A DNA stretch of 64,000 bases from Oceaniferula marina. GTDB lineage: Bacteria; Verrucomicrobiota; Verrucomicrobiia; Verrucomicrobiales; Akkermansiaceae. Position numbers and translations under genes: made by a program. Under the pieces are notes generated by a model. That model saw only the letters and a program-made list of their open reading frames with translations. It had not been told where the DNA came from and searched no databases. The stretch spans positions 186,001-250,000 of the forward strand of contig NZ_JACBAZ010000001.1 in assembly GCF_013391475.1 (NCBI RefSeq), in the 5' to 3' direction. Shown here one piece after another: positions 1 through 8,298 of the stretch; position 1 is the first letter of the stretch, and each line of letters starts with the position of its first letter.

Positions 1-666
1 CGGGGTCGGGTGAGTTTGGGGGAAGGAGAAGGAGTCTTGTTGTTTCCCCATACGGCTTTTGCTCCTTACGGTCAGCAGTATCGGGCCAAAGCCTCGGTGC
101 AGCATTTTTCCTTGGATGAGGATTCCGTTCTACCGGCACCGTTTGATGTATTGGCGGGGCGGTCCGAGGCTGCGATCATTCGACAGGGGCCGAGGAATCT
201 TCAACTTGAGGCTGATATTGAGCGGGCTATGACTCTGGCTGTTGCAGAGCCGAGTCCGATGCTGTCATTGATGCGAGAAGCACTGCTGACATTGATCTTG
301 GGAGAGTTTCTAACCAAGCCGTTGCCTGACCCTTCATCTGATCGGCGGGTGGCAACCTTGATGAAATGGGCTGAGGCTCAGAGCCTCGAGAGCTTGAATG
401 TGCACCGTTTGGCCGAGAAGGTTCATTTGACTCCGAGCGGCTTGCGCCGTCGCTTCATCAACGAGGTCCAATTGACCCCGAGCCAATTTCTTTTGAATTT
501 AAAAATGAACGAAGCCAGCCGGCTGTTGCGTGAGACGTCGTTACCGGTCAAAGAAATTGCCCGGCGCCTAGGCTATGGCAGTTCGGTGGCCTTTCATGCT
601 GCTTTTCGCAAGGGTAAGGGGGAGACCCCCTCGAGCTATAGAAAAGGGCACCGGACTGTCGGTTAA
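1..666 (+). CDS. AraC-family transcriptional regulator (5' partial)
   Basis: C-terminal part of a DNA-binding regulator. The last ~100 residues form the AraC/XylS double helix-turn-helix: LESLNVHRLAEKVHLTPSGL is the first HTH, and the second runs through PVKEIARRLGYGSSVAFHAA followed by the FRK...TPSSYR ending typical of the family. The ~115 residues before it resemble the end of a cupin-like effector domain. The frame is open to base 1, so the N-terminus lies outside the window; the GTG at 10 need not be the start. It ends 117 bp before the next regulator on the same strand. Ligand and targets cannot be told from the sequence. Confidence 0.85.
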   Translation, partial: RGRVSLGEGEGVLLFPHTAFAPYGQQYRAKASVQHFSLDEDSVLPAPFDVLAGRSEAAIIRQGPRNLQLEADIERAMTLAVAEPSPMLSLMREALLTLILGEFLTKPLPDPSSDRRVATLMKWAEAQSLESLNVHRLAEKVHLTPSGLRRRFINEVQLTPSQFLLNLKMNEASRLLRETSLPVKEIARRLGYGSSVAFHAAFRKGKGETPSSYRKGHRTVG

Positions 667-783
667 GGAGCCAAACGATGGGGTTTGCCAATGGCGAGGT
701 TTAACCCTTTATCTCCGACTATATGAAAAGTTAGAATTGGCCTTTAATTTTTCATTCTGGTAATTAGCTTCCGGTAAAGACTG

Positions 784-1902
784 ATGGATTCTCTTCCCCC
801 ACGTAACAATCGAGCACTTCAGGCGGTGGACCTCCTGAAGAACGAAATATTATCCGGCCAGCTCAAAGGTTTTCTACCAGGTGAACGTGAGCTGGCGAAA
901 CGCATCCGGGTAAGCCGTATTACGCTTCGTAAGGCGATGCAGATTCTCGAGAATCAAAAATGGGTCAGCCCGACAAAAGCCGGTTGCCGGAGAAAAACCC
1001 TTAAACGGCCACACTCAAAAAACAAAAAAGCCGGAGGAGGGGGACAGGGCGAAAGTGCTCATCTGGAGCTAGGGAAAACCATTGTGGTTCTGGCTCCTGT
1101 GAAATTAGATCAGATGCCGTCCAAGGAACTGTTTGATCATACACGGTTAAATTCCTATTGCTCACGGGTCGGGATCACCTTGTTGCATCGGGTTGCCGAT
1201 CTTTCCCATTTAAAAAGGCCCGGCCATAGGCTCCGGGAGTTTATTAAGCAGAACCCGGCAGATTTGTATCTTTTGCAGTTAGCAACGGAGCAAACCCAGA
1301 AATGGTTTTACCAGCATGACGTGCCCAGCATTGTTCTGGGAAGCACCTGGGAGGAGGCAAATCTGCCATCGGCGGATATGCATCAGCAAGCTCTTGGTGT
1401 TCATGTGGCCCATTTGTTGACCAGAATGGGGCATCGAAGGGTTGGGATGCTGTTTCCTGATCCTGTTAAAGCGGGGATGCAGAATTTTTTGATGAACCTG
1501 CGTCAGGCAGCTCCCGAGATGGATGTTGTTTTGGCCAATGAAGATGACTCTCAGGAATCCGTTACCCGTGCACTGCAGAAACTTGTGTCCGATCCGGAGC
1601 GTCGGCCTTCGGCCATCATCTTACCCCGTGTTGCATATGCTTCGCTAGCGACGGGTTTTTTGCCCTCCCTTGGTTTGAGAATCCCCGAAGACATTTCTTT
1701 GATTTGTCTGGTTTATGATGAAGTTCTGGCCTTTTTGTATCCTCAGGTAGCAGGCTACCGCATTCCTGTGGATGCCTACCCGAAGGCCATTTTTGACCTT
1801 GCTGTTAAGTGCTTGCGGCACCCGGAAATGCGAAATGTTGAACATGCCCTCATCATCCCCGATTTTGTTCCCGGAGGGAGCTTGTCAAAGCACCCCGGTT
1901 AA
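784..1902 (+). CDS. GntR-family regulator with LacI-type ligand-binding domain
   Basis: A 372-residue regulator. Residues ~10-70 are a GntR winged helix (ALQAVDLLKNEILSGQLKG, then LPGERELAKRIRVSRITLRKAMQ), and from ~90 to the end there is a periplasmic-binding/LacI-type sensor fold, with the LacI signature IPEDISLI and an end reading IPDFVPGGS. This GntR-DNA-binding plus LacI-sensor architecture is common in sugar-catabolic loci of Verrucomicrobiota and Planctomycetota. A second protein of the same architecture is at 39997-41067. It lies upstream of the PEP-CTERM and sialidase/sulfatase region and may control it, but this is inferred from position only. Confidence 0.88.
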   Translation: MDSLPPRNNRALQAVDLLKNEILSGQLKGFLPGERELAKRIRVSRITLRKAMQILENQKWVSPTKAGCRRKTLKRPHSKNKKAGGGGQGESAHLELGKTIVVLAPVKLDQMPSKELFDHTRLNSYCSRVGITLLHRVADLSHLKRPGHRLREFIKQNPADLYLLQLATEQTQKWFYQHDVPSIVLGSTWEEANLPSADMHQQALGVHVAHLLTRMGHRRVGMLFPDPVKAGMQNFLMNLRQAAPEMDVVLANEDDSQESVTRALQKLVSDPERRPSAIILPRVAYASLATGFLPSLGLRIPEDISLICLVYDEVLAFLYPQVAGYRIPVDAYPKAIFDLAVKCLRHPEMRNVEHALIIPDFVPGGSLSKHPG

Positions 1903-2033
1903 AAGAAAAGGCTTGCCCTTAGAAAGTTTGCAGCTGTAGGTTGACGTAGGTTGAATGATCAAATCGGCTGATTGAGATTGATTGAGTCGGAGCATCATTC
2001 AAATAGTAAGATTATTCTAACATGATTTTGGAT

Positions 2034-2864
2034 ATGAAAATAAGATATACAATAGCGACTCTAGCTGCGTCATCATTAGTGACGCATGCGACTACCCTAA
2101 TACAGTATGGATTTGATTTCACCTCTGGGACTGTAGCCTCACAAAATGGAGGTGTCGTTACTGACGATTCTGGCAATGCCCATCATGGCGGCGTTAAATT
2201 TAACACTCCCGTTTATAGCAGCAACATCCCAACAGGTACACAAAATGTCACCGGTGTTGGTTCTCTTGATGTTTCCGGTGGCCATCACACCATTGCATCC
2301 ACTCAAAATGACTCGGATATTTTTAGTATTTCCGAAATGGTTGCAAACGGGGGGCTTACCGTGGAGGTTTGGGCAAACCAATCAAATAGCGGCAATGGCG
2401 GGAACGCTAAAATTATTGCCATAGGTGGTGCTTTTGATATTGAAATGGATTCAACCGGAATTTCAACCTTTGTAAATAGTTCAGGTAATGGCGTAGCATC
2501 GTTTACGAACGCACTGGCTGACCGGGCGGGCACTTGGATGCACGTCGCCGCCGTTATCGATAATTTTGTTGTGGACGGAGGTTCTCATGATTTTGACCTG
2601 AAGTTATACATCAACGGAACATTACAAGATTCTGTGGCATACAATGACGTAACGCCATCATTTGCTCTTGGCCGCCAGATAGGTATAGGCTCACAGGCGC
2701 ATTCAGGGAGTGGTGACTTCAGATACGACGGCCTCATTTATGAGCCCCGTATCAGCTATGGCGCGGTAGCTCCTGCTGATTTTACGATTGTTGTTCCTGA
2801 ACCGGCTTCTTCCGTTTTCCTAGGCCTCGGTGGTTTGGCGCTGATTTTACGCCGCCGCAAGTAA
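2034..2864 (+). CDS. PEP-CTERM protein with LamG-like domain
   Basis: Secreted surface protein sorted by an exosortase. Order: signal peptide (MKIRYTIATLAAS...HAT), a concanavalin A/LamG-3-like beta-sandwich in the middle (TVEVWANQS, GTWMHVAAVID, LKLYINGTLQDS), then a PEP-CTERM tail: VPEP, a glycine/leucine-rich membrane segment and RRRK at the end. The ATG at 2034 is preferred over the one at 2022 because it gives the MK-K/R-Y start seen in the neighbouring paralogues. A strong terminator follows. Binding target unknown; LamG domains often bind glycans. Confidence 0.85.
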   Translation: MKIRYTIATLAASSLVTHATTLIQYGFDFTSGTVASQNGGVVTDDSGNAHHGGVKFNTPVYSSNIPTGTQNVTGVGSLDVSGGHHTIASTQNDSDIFSISEMVANGGLTVEVWANQSNSGNGGNAKIIAIGGAFDIEMDSTGISTFVNSSGNGVASFTNALADRAGTWMHVAAVIDNFVVDGGSHDFDLKLYINGTLQDSVAYNDVTPSFALGRQIGIGSQAHSGSGDFRYDGLIYEPRISYGAVAPADFTIVVPEPASSVFLGLGGLALILRRRK

Positions 2865-2892
2865 GGCATTGAACGAAGTTATCTTGTCTTTG

Positions 2893-2923
2893 AGAGGTGG
2901 TCGTTCTGACCACCTCTTTTTTT
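2893..2923 (+). terminator. Rho-independent terminator of PEP-CTERM gene 1
   Basis: Perfect 9-bp stem GAGGTGGTC / GACCACCTC with a 5-nt loop (GTTCT), directly followed by seven T residues. Confidence 0.92.
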
Positions 2924-2927
2924 CATG

Positions 2928-2947
2928 GTGCGCCCGGCAGGACGCAC
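2928..2947 (+). repeat. Short copy of group IIC intron 5' end (copy A)
   Basis: GTGCGCCC-GGCA-GGACGCAC, a near-palindrome with one mismatched pair, starts four bases after the terminator T-run. The similarity to copies at 5902 and 9359 continues for about 8 more bases (CTGGCTT here). The sequence matches, from memory, the first bases of group IIC introns (GUGYGCCCGGCA). Only the 5' end is recognisable; the rest of an intron is absent. Confidence 0.55.
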
Positions 2948-3214
2948 TGGCTTATCCGGAAGTTTCTAAGAAGGTTTTTTGTTGAATGTGTTAGGTCTTT
3001 GTTTGCATCGAAGACATTTTCACTCCACCCAAGGTTTTTATTGATGTCTCCATGTAGGCAAATGAGTCGATAAAGAGTGCCTGTGTCACATCGATAAACC
3101 TAAAGTGGACTGGTAGGTTGAAAAGACCATGAGGTTTGCCGCTGAGAGGGGGTGGAGTGTGGTATAAAGGATTAGTTGTAAGAATGCTTATGACGTTGAA
3201 TCATTAGATATAAT

Positions 3215-3976
3215 ATGGATATGAAATGGAAATACACAATGGCGGCTGTGGCCGCCACCACACTGACTGCCAGCGCTGCACAGGTAACCATCGGGGGAGC
3301 GAGCTCAACAGATGTTGATAACTGGACAACCAATGATACTGCGTTTGTCGACCCTTCCCCTGGACCAAGCAATGGAGGTTTAGCCTTTGATTGGGCTGAT
3401 GTTACCACCAATACGGTTACCGTTGATTCTGCAAATAATGAGTTTGATTATGATTATCAGGCATCATCCGGGCATACGATTGGTCATGGTTTTTTACTCA
3501 ATCAGACTTTTGACCTGAGTTTGACGACGAATGGTATCGAAGGGATGACGATTGATTTTGATTTTGAGTCGACGACACACCGGAACTGGTCTCCCTTGAT
3601 TGTTGTTGATGGTGTGATGTATCGTTGGAATCACAGTAATAATTCATTCAACGGGGCATCAGCTATTACCATCGGAAATGCGACCCTTAATGCGGCAAAC
3701 ACTACTTGGGGCCAATTGGTTGATAGCGTTACGAACTCAAATTGGGGTGGAACACGCTTGAATGCAACCAATCCCGACATCACGGCCACTAGCGGTATTG
3801 TGCAGTTCGGATTTATTCAGTGGGGCGCTTCTAGTTCTGGTTCAGCCAATGCCCAGGGTTCCCTGACTGTAGATAATGTTGCATACGGAATCACCTACAC
3901 TGCGGTTCCCGAGCCCTCTTCGGCAGCCCTTGTCGGTCTCGGTGGACTTGCCTTGATCCTTCGCCGTCGCAAGTAA
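3215..3976 (+). CDS. PEP-CTERM protein
   Basis: 253 residues. Signal peptide MDMKWKYTMAAVAATTLTAS with Ala-rich cleavage region, a ~200-residue beta-rich, Ser/Thr/Asn/Gly-rich middle with no family I recognise, and a C-terminal VPEPSS...GLGGLALILRRRK exosortase sorting signal. The start could also be the second Met (3221), which fits the paralogues. Probably monocistronic, with its own promoter and terminator. Expected location is the cell surface or exopolymer matrix. The middle shares no clear similarity with its neighbours although the two ends are nearly identical to them. Confidence 0.82.
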   Translation: MDMKWKYTMAAVAATTLTASAAQVTIGGASSTDVDNWTTNDTAFVDPSPGPSNGGLAFDWADVTTNTVTVDSANNEFDYDYQASSGHTIGHGFLLNQTFDLSLTTNGIEGMTIDFDFESTTHRNWSPLIVVDGVMYRWNHSNNSFNGASAITIGNATLNAANTTWGQLVDSVTNSNWGGTRLNATNPDITATSGIVQFGFIQWGASSSGSANAQGSLTVDNVAYGITYTAVPEPSSAALVGLGGLALILRRRK

Positions 3977-4011
3977 TTGCAAGATGATTGGTTCATTTTT
4001 ATATTTAGATC

Positions 4012-4039
4012 GCTCCCTTGAATAGGGGGGGCTGTTTTT
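4012..4039 (+). terminator. Probable terminator after PEP-CTERM gene 2
   Basis: Stem GCTCCCT pairing with AGGGGGGC-type sequence around a short TTGAATA loop, followed by a TTTTTA tract. Confidence 0.7.
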
Positions 4040-4163
4040 ATTCTGAAAACTGGTTGGGGGTGAAAACCTTTAAAAAAAACTAGGATTCTCTAAAGAAAAG
4101 AGTATAAGTGAGATGCTCAATTTTGGTGAGCGATCATTGGTAACTTAAACAACATGCATAACG

Positions 4164-4910
4164 ATGAAGATTAAATACACGATAGCGGCACTGGCCGCGA
4201 CAACAATGGTGGTGAATGCGGCAAGTTATACCCTGCTCACGAAGAAAGAAGTTCTCGCGAATGTGATGTTAGGGAGTGATGTCACGAGCGGCAACGGGTG
4301 GACCATCAATGGATCTGCCACAATTACGCCAACTGCTGGGGTTGCTGGTTCTATTCATTTGACGACTACAGGGACGTCGCATTCGACTCTGGTAGGAACA
4401 ACCGCTACAGCTCCGGGTGCGGCGGTTGATTGGGATTCAACGGTTTCACCCAATACGTTTACATTGGAGGTGAGTATGCGAGTGAACGATTTAACCGATG
4501 GGTTCAAATTTTGGGCTGGTACCGGTGATCGAATTTACATGCTTGATATCTACAATGATAAAGTTACCACCACCAACTCGGGAGGAGGTCTAAAAGACGT
4601 TGCCATGACCTTAAATGATGGAGAGTTTCACACTTTCCGCTTGGTCGCAGATAACACAAACCCTGGAGCTCACGTTTGGGTTGACGGTGTTCATATAGGT
4701 GATGAAGTAGGAGGTGTATTCAACTCAGGGACGAACGATAGTCGTTTTATCCTTGGTGATACCACCAGTGGTAGTTTCGGTGATGATATTGATGTAGATA
4801 TTGCTTATATTTCTTACGACGCGGGTGCATTTGCTCCTGTCCCAGAGCCCTCTTCGGCTGCCCTTGTAGGTCTCGGTGGACTTGCTTTGATTCTTCGACG
4901 TCGCAAGTAA
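4164..4910 (+). CDS. PEP-CTERM protein with LamG-like fold
   Basis: 248 residues. Signal peptide MKIKYTIAALAATTMVVNAA, a middle that reads like a concanavalin A/LamG beta-sandwich (FTLEVSMRVNDLTDGFKFWAG, GEFHTFRLVADNT, AHVWVDGVHIGD), and a VPEPSSAALVGLGGLAL...RRRK tail. An AGTATAAGTG box lies about 55 bp upstream. The last ~60 bp of coding sequence plus the 66 bp after the stop are almost identical to the same part of the next PEP-CTERM gene, which points to recent duplication or recombination of the 3' part. Function unknown beyond surface sorting. Confidence 0.85.
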   Translation: MKIKYTIAALAATTMVVNAASYTLLTKKEVLANVMLGSDVTSGNGWTINGSATITPTAGVAGSIHLTTTGTSHSTLVGTTATAPGAAVDWDSTVSPNTFTLEVSMRVNDLTDGFKFWAGTGDRIYMLDIYNDKVTTTNSGGGLKDVAMTLNDGEFHTFRLVADNTNPGAHVWVDGVHIGDEVGGVFNSGTNDSRFILGDTTSGSFGDDIDVDIAYISYDAGAFAPVPEPSSAALVGLGGLALILRRRK

Positions 4911-4976
4911 TTGCACGCTGAATAGAATTTTACATTTCATGTTTTACCCGTCCTCTTCATTGAGGGCGGGTTTTTT
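4911..4976 (+). repeat. 66-bp direct repeat, copy 1 (3' UTR and terminator)
   Basis: The 66 bases after the stop codon are identical to 5833-5898, including a terminator. Copies diverge right after the T-run. High similarity also extends upstream into the coding end of both genes. Confidence 0.9.
4947..4976 (+). terminator. Rho-independent terminator of PEP-CTERM gene 3
   Basis: CCCGTCCTC / GAGGGCGGG stem (9 bp, one G-T pair), 6-nt loop TTCATT, then six T residues. Confidence 0.9.
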
Positions 4977-5106
4977 GTGTTGGCTGGTGGGTAAAACAAA
5001 CCATGAAATAATTTCTCTATGTGTGGCTGAGGGGTGTATAAATGACTAAGCACTTGTTCAGATCGCTTTTAGATAAGTGTTGCTCAATAATATGTAAAAC
5101 GATGAT

Positions 5107-5832
5107 ATGAAACTAACCTATACAATAGCGGCGATAGCCGCAACGACATTGGCAGCCAATGCTGCACTCGTAGACACCTCCTGGAACGGATTATCTGGTG
5201 GAGATGGAGCAGGGGTTCAACAAGACTTCCACGGTGCGATCACTGGATTCAGTGATGTCAATAGAGCTGAAACTACTCGATCATCTGATTCAGGTGTGCA
5301 GATAGCCCAATGGGAAAACCCCGGTGTAACCAGCACGAACATGGCCGATATTGCCATGGAAGGCGGCGGTTTCCTTACTGACCTAAACTTGCAAATTGGC
5401 GACTACATTCTTCAGGACGGATCGGGTGGCAATATTCATGCCCCACAACAGACATTGAATGTAGATTCCCTAATTGGGACAGGAACAGTCGGTTTTTCTT
5501 ACACTGTTGATGTCAGGTTTGGCACAACGACTTACGCTGCCGATTCATTGATTAACTTTGATCTCTGGGTGGATGGTGCGAGTGTCAATCTTCAGCAAAT
5601 TGCGGCAACAGACGGAAGTACCCTCGTTTCATTTGATGTCACAGGGTTAGATGCTACATCTGCTCATACAGCAGAACTTCGTATGAAAATTCATACTACC
5701 GGCGCATTCAACAATGAAGAAGAGTGGTTTACAGCACAGGGAAACCTTGCTGTGACAGCCGTGCCAGAGCCATCATCCGCAGCCCTTGTAGGTCTCGGTG
5801 GTCTTGCTTTGATTCTTCGCCGTCGCAAGTAA
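5107..5832 (+). CDS. PEP-CTERM protein
   Basis: 241 residues. Signal peptide MKLTYTIAAIAATTLAANAA, an unassigned middle of ~190 residues with alternating beta-type pattern (DYILQDGSGG, VGFSYTVDVRFGTTTYAADS, INFDLWVDGASVNL), and a VPEPSSAALVGLGGLAL...RRRK tail. A GTGTATAAATG box is ~70 bp upstream. The gene end and 3' UTR repeat those of the previous gene exactly. Extracytoplasmic and exosortase-dependent by analogy; no enzymatic motif seen. Confidence 0.83.
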   Translation: MKLTYTIAAIAATTLAANAALVDTSWNGLSGGDGAGVQQDFHGAITGFSDVNRAETTRSSDSGVQIAQWENPGVTSTNMADIAMEGGGFLTDLNLQIGDYILQDGSGGNIHAPQQTLNVDSLIGTGTVGFSYTVDVRFGTTTYAADSLINFDLWVDGASVNLQQIAATDGSTLVSFDVTGLDATSAHTAELRMKIHTTGAFNNEEEWFTAQGNLAVTAVPEPSSAALVGLGGLALILRRRK

Positions 5833-5898
5833 TTGCACGCTGAATAGAATTTTACATTTCATGTTTTACCCGTCCTCTTCATTGAGGGCGGGTTTTTT
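5833..5898 (+). repeat. 66-bp direct repeat, copy 2 (3' UTR and terminator)
   Basis: Identical to 4911-4976, 922 bp apart. After the T-run this copy is followed by a group IIC intron 5'-end-like hairpin, whereas copy 1 is not. Confidence 0.9.
5869..5898 (+). terminator. Rho-independent terminator of PEP-CTERM gene 4
   Basis: Same 9-bp stem (CCCGTCCTC / GAGGGCGGG), TTCATT loop and six T residues as the terminator at 4947-4976. Confidence 0.9.
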
Positions 5899-5901
5899 AT
5901 G

Positions 5902-5921
5902 GTGTGCCCGGCAGGGCACAC
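5902..5921 (+). repeat. Short copy of group IIC intron 5' end (copy B)
   Basis: Perfect palindrome GTGTGCCC-GGCA-GGGCACAC three bases after the terminator T-run, followed by CGACTT. Same arrangement as copies at 2928 and 9359. No further intron sequence follows. Confidence 0.55.
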
Positions 5922-6065
5922 CGACTTTGCTGTGTCTTGTTTTTTTTGAGGTGAAGTCGAAATAATTTGGCCTGTAAAAAAGTCCAGTTTGTTAATTCGA
6001 TATGGGGTTGTGTTTGTGCTTGTGTAACCGTATGGCGGCGCTGTCCCGAGGAAGGGGCTTGAGAA

Positions 6066-7001
6066 GTGATGATAGATACACGAAAGCAATTCACAGGGTT
6101 GATCGCAGCGCCATTGGCTCCAATGGACAGGCATGGACAACTTCGCCCGGAGGTCGTGGGGAAGTATGCTCGTTTTTTACACCGGCAGGGGGTCAAGGGG
6201 GTTTTTCTCAATGGCACCAGTGGCGAGGGTGTTTCACTTCGTAGAGCGGAGCGTAAAGAACTCACCCAAGCATGGGTGGAAGAATCGCCCGCGGATTTCA
6301 GCGTTGTCGTGAATGTAAGTCATACCAGCATATATCGTAGTCAGGAGTTGGCTTCGTTTGCAGCTGAAGTGGGGGCTGACGGGGTTTCGACGATGTCGGC
6401 ATTTTTTTATCGTCCTGCCAGCCTTGAGCGTTTGGTTGATTATTGTAAGGGCATTGCCGAGGTTGTTCCGAACACCCCATTTTACTATTATCACATTCCC
6501 GTGATGACGAGTGTGGATTATCCAATGGTCGATTTCCTTAAGTTGGCAGGAGAGCAGATTCCTAGTTTGGCCGGGGTGAAATATACCAAAGAAAACAGAG
6601 TGGATTTTGAAGCGTGCCGTCTTGTGAATCAGGGGCAATACAATATTCTCTCAGGTTGTGATGATATGTTGGTGAGCTCCTATGCGACCGGGTGTCGTGG
6701 TTTTATTGGGAGCACCTATAATTTTGCCGCTCCGTTGTATGTGGAAATGATGCGCTTGTTTGACAACGGACAGGTCGGTGAAGCGAATCAGCTCCAAAAC
6801 TATTTTGTCGAGGTGATCCAGGTGATGGCGAAATCCGGCGATTATTTTGCTGCAGCCAAACGTGTGATGCGAGAGCTTGGGGTGGAATGTGGTGGTGTGA
6901 GACAGCCTTTGACTCCTATTCCGGACTCGGAGTTTGATTCGATGATGAAAGAGCTTGAGGGCTTGGCGTTTTTTGAGAAATTGGAACAATTAAGTAAATA
7001 A
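6066..7001 (+). CDS. nanA: N-acetylneuraminate lyase / dihydrodipicolinate synthase family aldolase
   Basis: Class I aldolase of the DapA/NanA superfamily, likely cleaving N-acetylneuraminate or a related 2-keto-3-deoxy sugar acid to pyruvate and an aldose. Visible signatures: GTSGE at residues 50-54 (pyruvate carboxylate binding), Tyr142 in YYYHIP, and the Schiff-base Lys172 in LAGVKYT. Length (311 aa) is normal. The YHIP motif and the nearby sialidase-like genes favour NanA over DapA. The track start is GTG; the next codon is ATG (6069), equally likely. A permease gene follows after 4 bp, so the two are probably cotranscribed. Exact substrate not certain. Confidence 0.8.
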   Translation: MMIDTRKQFTGLIAAPLAPMDRHGQLRPEVVGKYARFLHRQGVKGVFLNGTSGEGVSLRRAERKELTQAWVEESPADFSVVVNVSHTSIYRSQELASFAAEVGADGVSTMSAFFYRPASLERLVDYCKGIAEVVPNTPFYYYHIPVMTSVDYPMVDFLKLAGEQIPSLAGVKYTKENRVDFEACRLVNQGQYNILSGCDDMLVSSYATGCRGFIGSTYNFAAPLYVEMMRLFDNGQVGEANQLQNYFVEVIQVMAKSGDYFAAAKRVMRELGVECGGVRQPLTPIPDSEFDSMMKELEGLAFFEKLEQLSK

Positions 7002-7005
7002 GACG

Positions 7006-7443
7006 ATGACAACAGCACAAACAGGATTGTTGATAGGAGGTGTATTGCCGGCTTTTATTTTTGGCGTCGCTGGTTTGTTCCAGAAATGGGGGAGTTCTCA
7101 GGGCTTAGGTTTGGGGGGGTATGTGGTCAGTGTCGGGATCGGTTGTTTGACGGTGGGGGCTCTGTTATGGTGCTTCACGGGAGAGCAGAACTTTTCGCTG
7201 AAAGCCGCCATTCCTTCATTCCTGCTGGGTGTTTTTTGGGCATTGGGAGTGACAGCCGTATCCTTCAGCTTGTCACGATATGGAGCTTCCTTGGCTAAAA
7301 TCACTCCCTTATACAATATGAACACCTTGGTCACGGTGCTGGGAGCCTTGTTGATTTTCTCAGAGTGGAAAGATGTACATTTGCTTCGCTTGGTGCTGGG
7401 CTCTGCTCTGATTGTAGCAGGAGGGGTGCTGGTGAGTAGCTGA
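7006..7443 (+). CDS. Half-size EamA/DMT-type membrane transporter
   Basis: 145 residues with about five hydrophobic segments (GLLIGGVLPAFIFGVAGLF, GGYVVSVGIGCLTVGALLW, AIPSFLLGVFWALGVTAVS, NTLVTVLGALLIF, LVLGSALIVAGGVLV). It resembles one half of drug/metabolite or glucose/rhamnose (GRP/RhaT-like) permeases, for example in the LxKITPLYN and LGALLIFSEW segments; such half-size proteins act as dimers. It lies 4 bp after the NanA-type aldolase gene, so uptake of a sialic-acid-like or keto-sugar substrate is a reasonable guess, but not shown by sequence. Confidence 0.65.
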   Translation: MTTAQTGLLIGGVLPAFIFGVAGLFQKWGSSQGLGLGGYVVSVGIGCLTVGALLWCFTGEQNFSLKAAIPSFLLGVFWALGVTAVSFSLSRYGASLAKITPLYNMNTLVTVLGALLIFSEWKDVHLLRLVLGSALIVAGGVLVSS

Positions 7444-7482
7444 TCAGGAGGGAGCTAAAGAAAATCAGACTCCAATTGTGGC

Positions 7483-7507
7483 AGCATCGCTCGCGGTGAT
7501 GCTCTTT
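7483..7507 (+). terminator. Possible weak terminator after the aldolase-permease pair
   Basis: AGCATC / GATGCT inverted repeat enclosing a 9-nt GC-rich loop, followed by a short CTTT tract. Weak T-run, so uncertain. Confidence 0.4.
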
Positions 7508-7683
7508 GGACGTCCGGGCTAATCGAACGGGTTCGATGCTGCTTTGGTGATGATCTGGATGATCAAGGAAAAGAAGTAGATGAAATCGGCAGGTTGAGGA
7601 GTGGTTCTGTTAAGGACCAGATGAAAGGGGCTGCACATGCTCTGTAGTCAGAGTAGCTTACCATTTGTAGATCAAACGAACTT

Positions 7684-8298
7684 ATGAAAAAACTAGTCAT
7701 GACATTCGCGCTTGTGCTGTTTGGGCTCGGAGCACTTCAGGCACAATTAAAAACGGAGGCCTTTATTAAAGATGGTAAGGCGGTACAGCTGGCCACAACA
7801 GAAGGATACCAGGAAAAAGACGGGCGCGTTTGGATCCTTTCTAAAAAGGATAAGCAAGCCGACCCTGTTTGGTCCAAACTTTCATTAGGGCGCGGCAACA
7901 ATATTGTGGAGGCCCAGCTGCAATTTCACCGGCGCAGTGACCTTTATGGCAAGGGGGTGCCGTCACAAGCGTCCATACACTTTGGCTCCCGTGTCATCGT
8001 GCTCGATGGTGGTAAGGAAGGGGATATCCTACTCAAGGAAGAAGGGAAGGAGGATGTGGTCCTCGGTAAAACCGCTGATTTTATCAAAATGAAAAAGCTG
8101 TTTAAGCTGAAGGTGGCGCGTATCAACGGAGAAATCATCATCAAGATTAACAACAAGCTTGTAGGTAAGCATGACGTTAAATCTGACAAAGGTTCTGCGA
8201 TTGGCAAGGTGGGTTTGGCTTGTAATCAATCGGTCATGCAGGTGATTTCATTTACAGCTCGTAGTCAGAGCTTTGAAGGAGGCGAAGTGGCTAAATAA
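7684..8298 (+). CDS. Secreted hypothetical protein, beta-sandwich-like
   Basis: 204 residues with a clear signal peptide (MKKLVMTFALVLFGLGALQAQ). The C-terminal half (MKKLFKLKVARINGEIIIK, then INNKLVGKHDV and GKVGLACNQSVMQVISF) follows the strand pattern of concanavalin A-like/DUF1080-type domains, where a binding or 3-keto-glycoside hydrolase fold is found. No catalytic residues can be assigned. It lies between the aldolase/permease pair and the next PEP-CTERM gene but lacks a PEP-CTERM tail. Family assignment is tentative. Confidence 0.65.
   Translation: MKKLVMTFALVLFGLGALQAQLKTEAFIKDGKAVQLATTEGYQEKDGRVWILSKKDKQADPVWSKLSLGRGNNIVEAQLQFHRRSDLYGKGVPSQASIHFGSRVIVLDGGKEGDILLKEEGKEDVVLGKTADFIKMKKLFKLKVARINGEIIIKINNKLVGKHDVKSDKGSAIGKVGLACNQSVMQVISFTARSQSFEGGEVAK

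Larger units (their letters stand above)
2865..3214. other. Intergenic region, 350 bp
   Basis: Holds the terminator of the preceding PEP-CTERM gene (2893-2923), a 20-bp hairpin matching the 5' end of a group IIC intron (2928-2947), and a GGTATAAAGG box at 3161-3170, about 45 bp before the next start codon, that could be a -10-like promoter element. No convincing open reading frame or RNA gene was seen in the rest. Confidence 0.6.

Noticed and set aside
4911-5921. CRISPR-like direct repeats
   Set aside because: Only two identical 66-bp copies, 922 bp apart, each a gene 3' UTR with terminator. No CRISPR array or cas gene anywhere in the window.
6066-7001. DapA (lysine biosynthesis)
   Set aside because: The YHIP/YNIP-type tyrosine context and sialidase-rich surroundings favour the NanA branch, though substrate is not proven.
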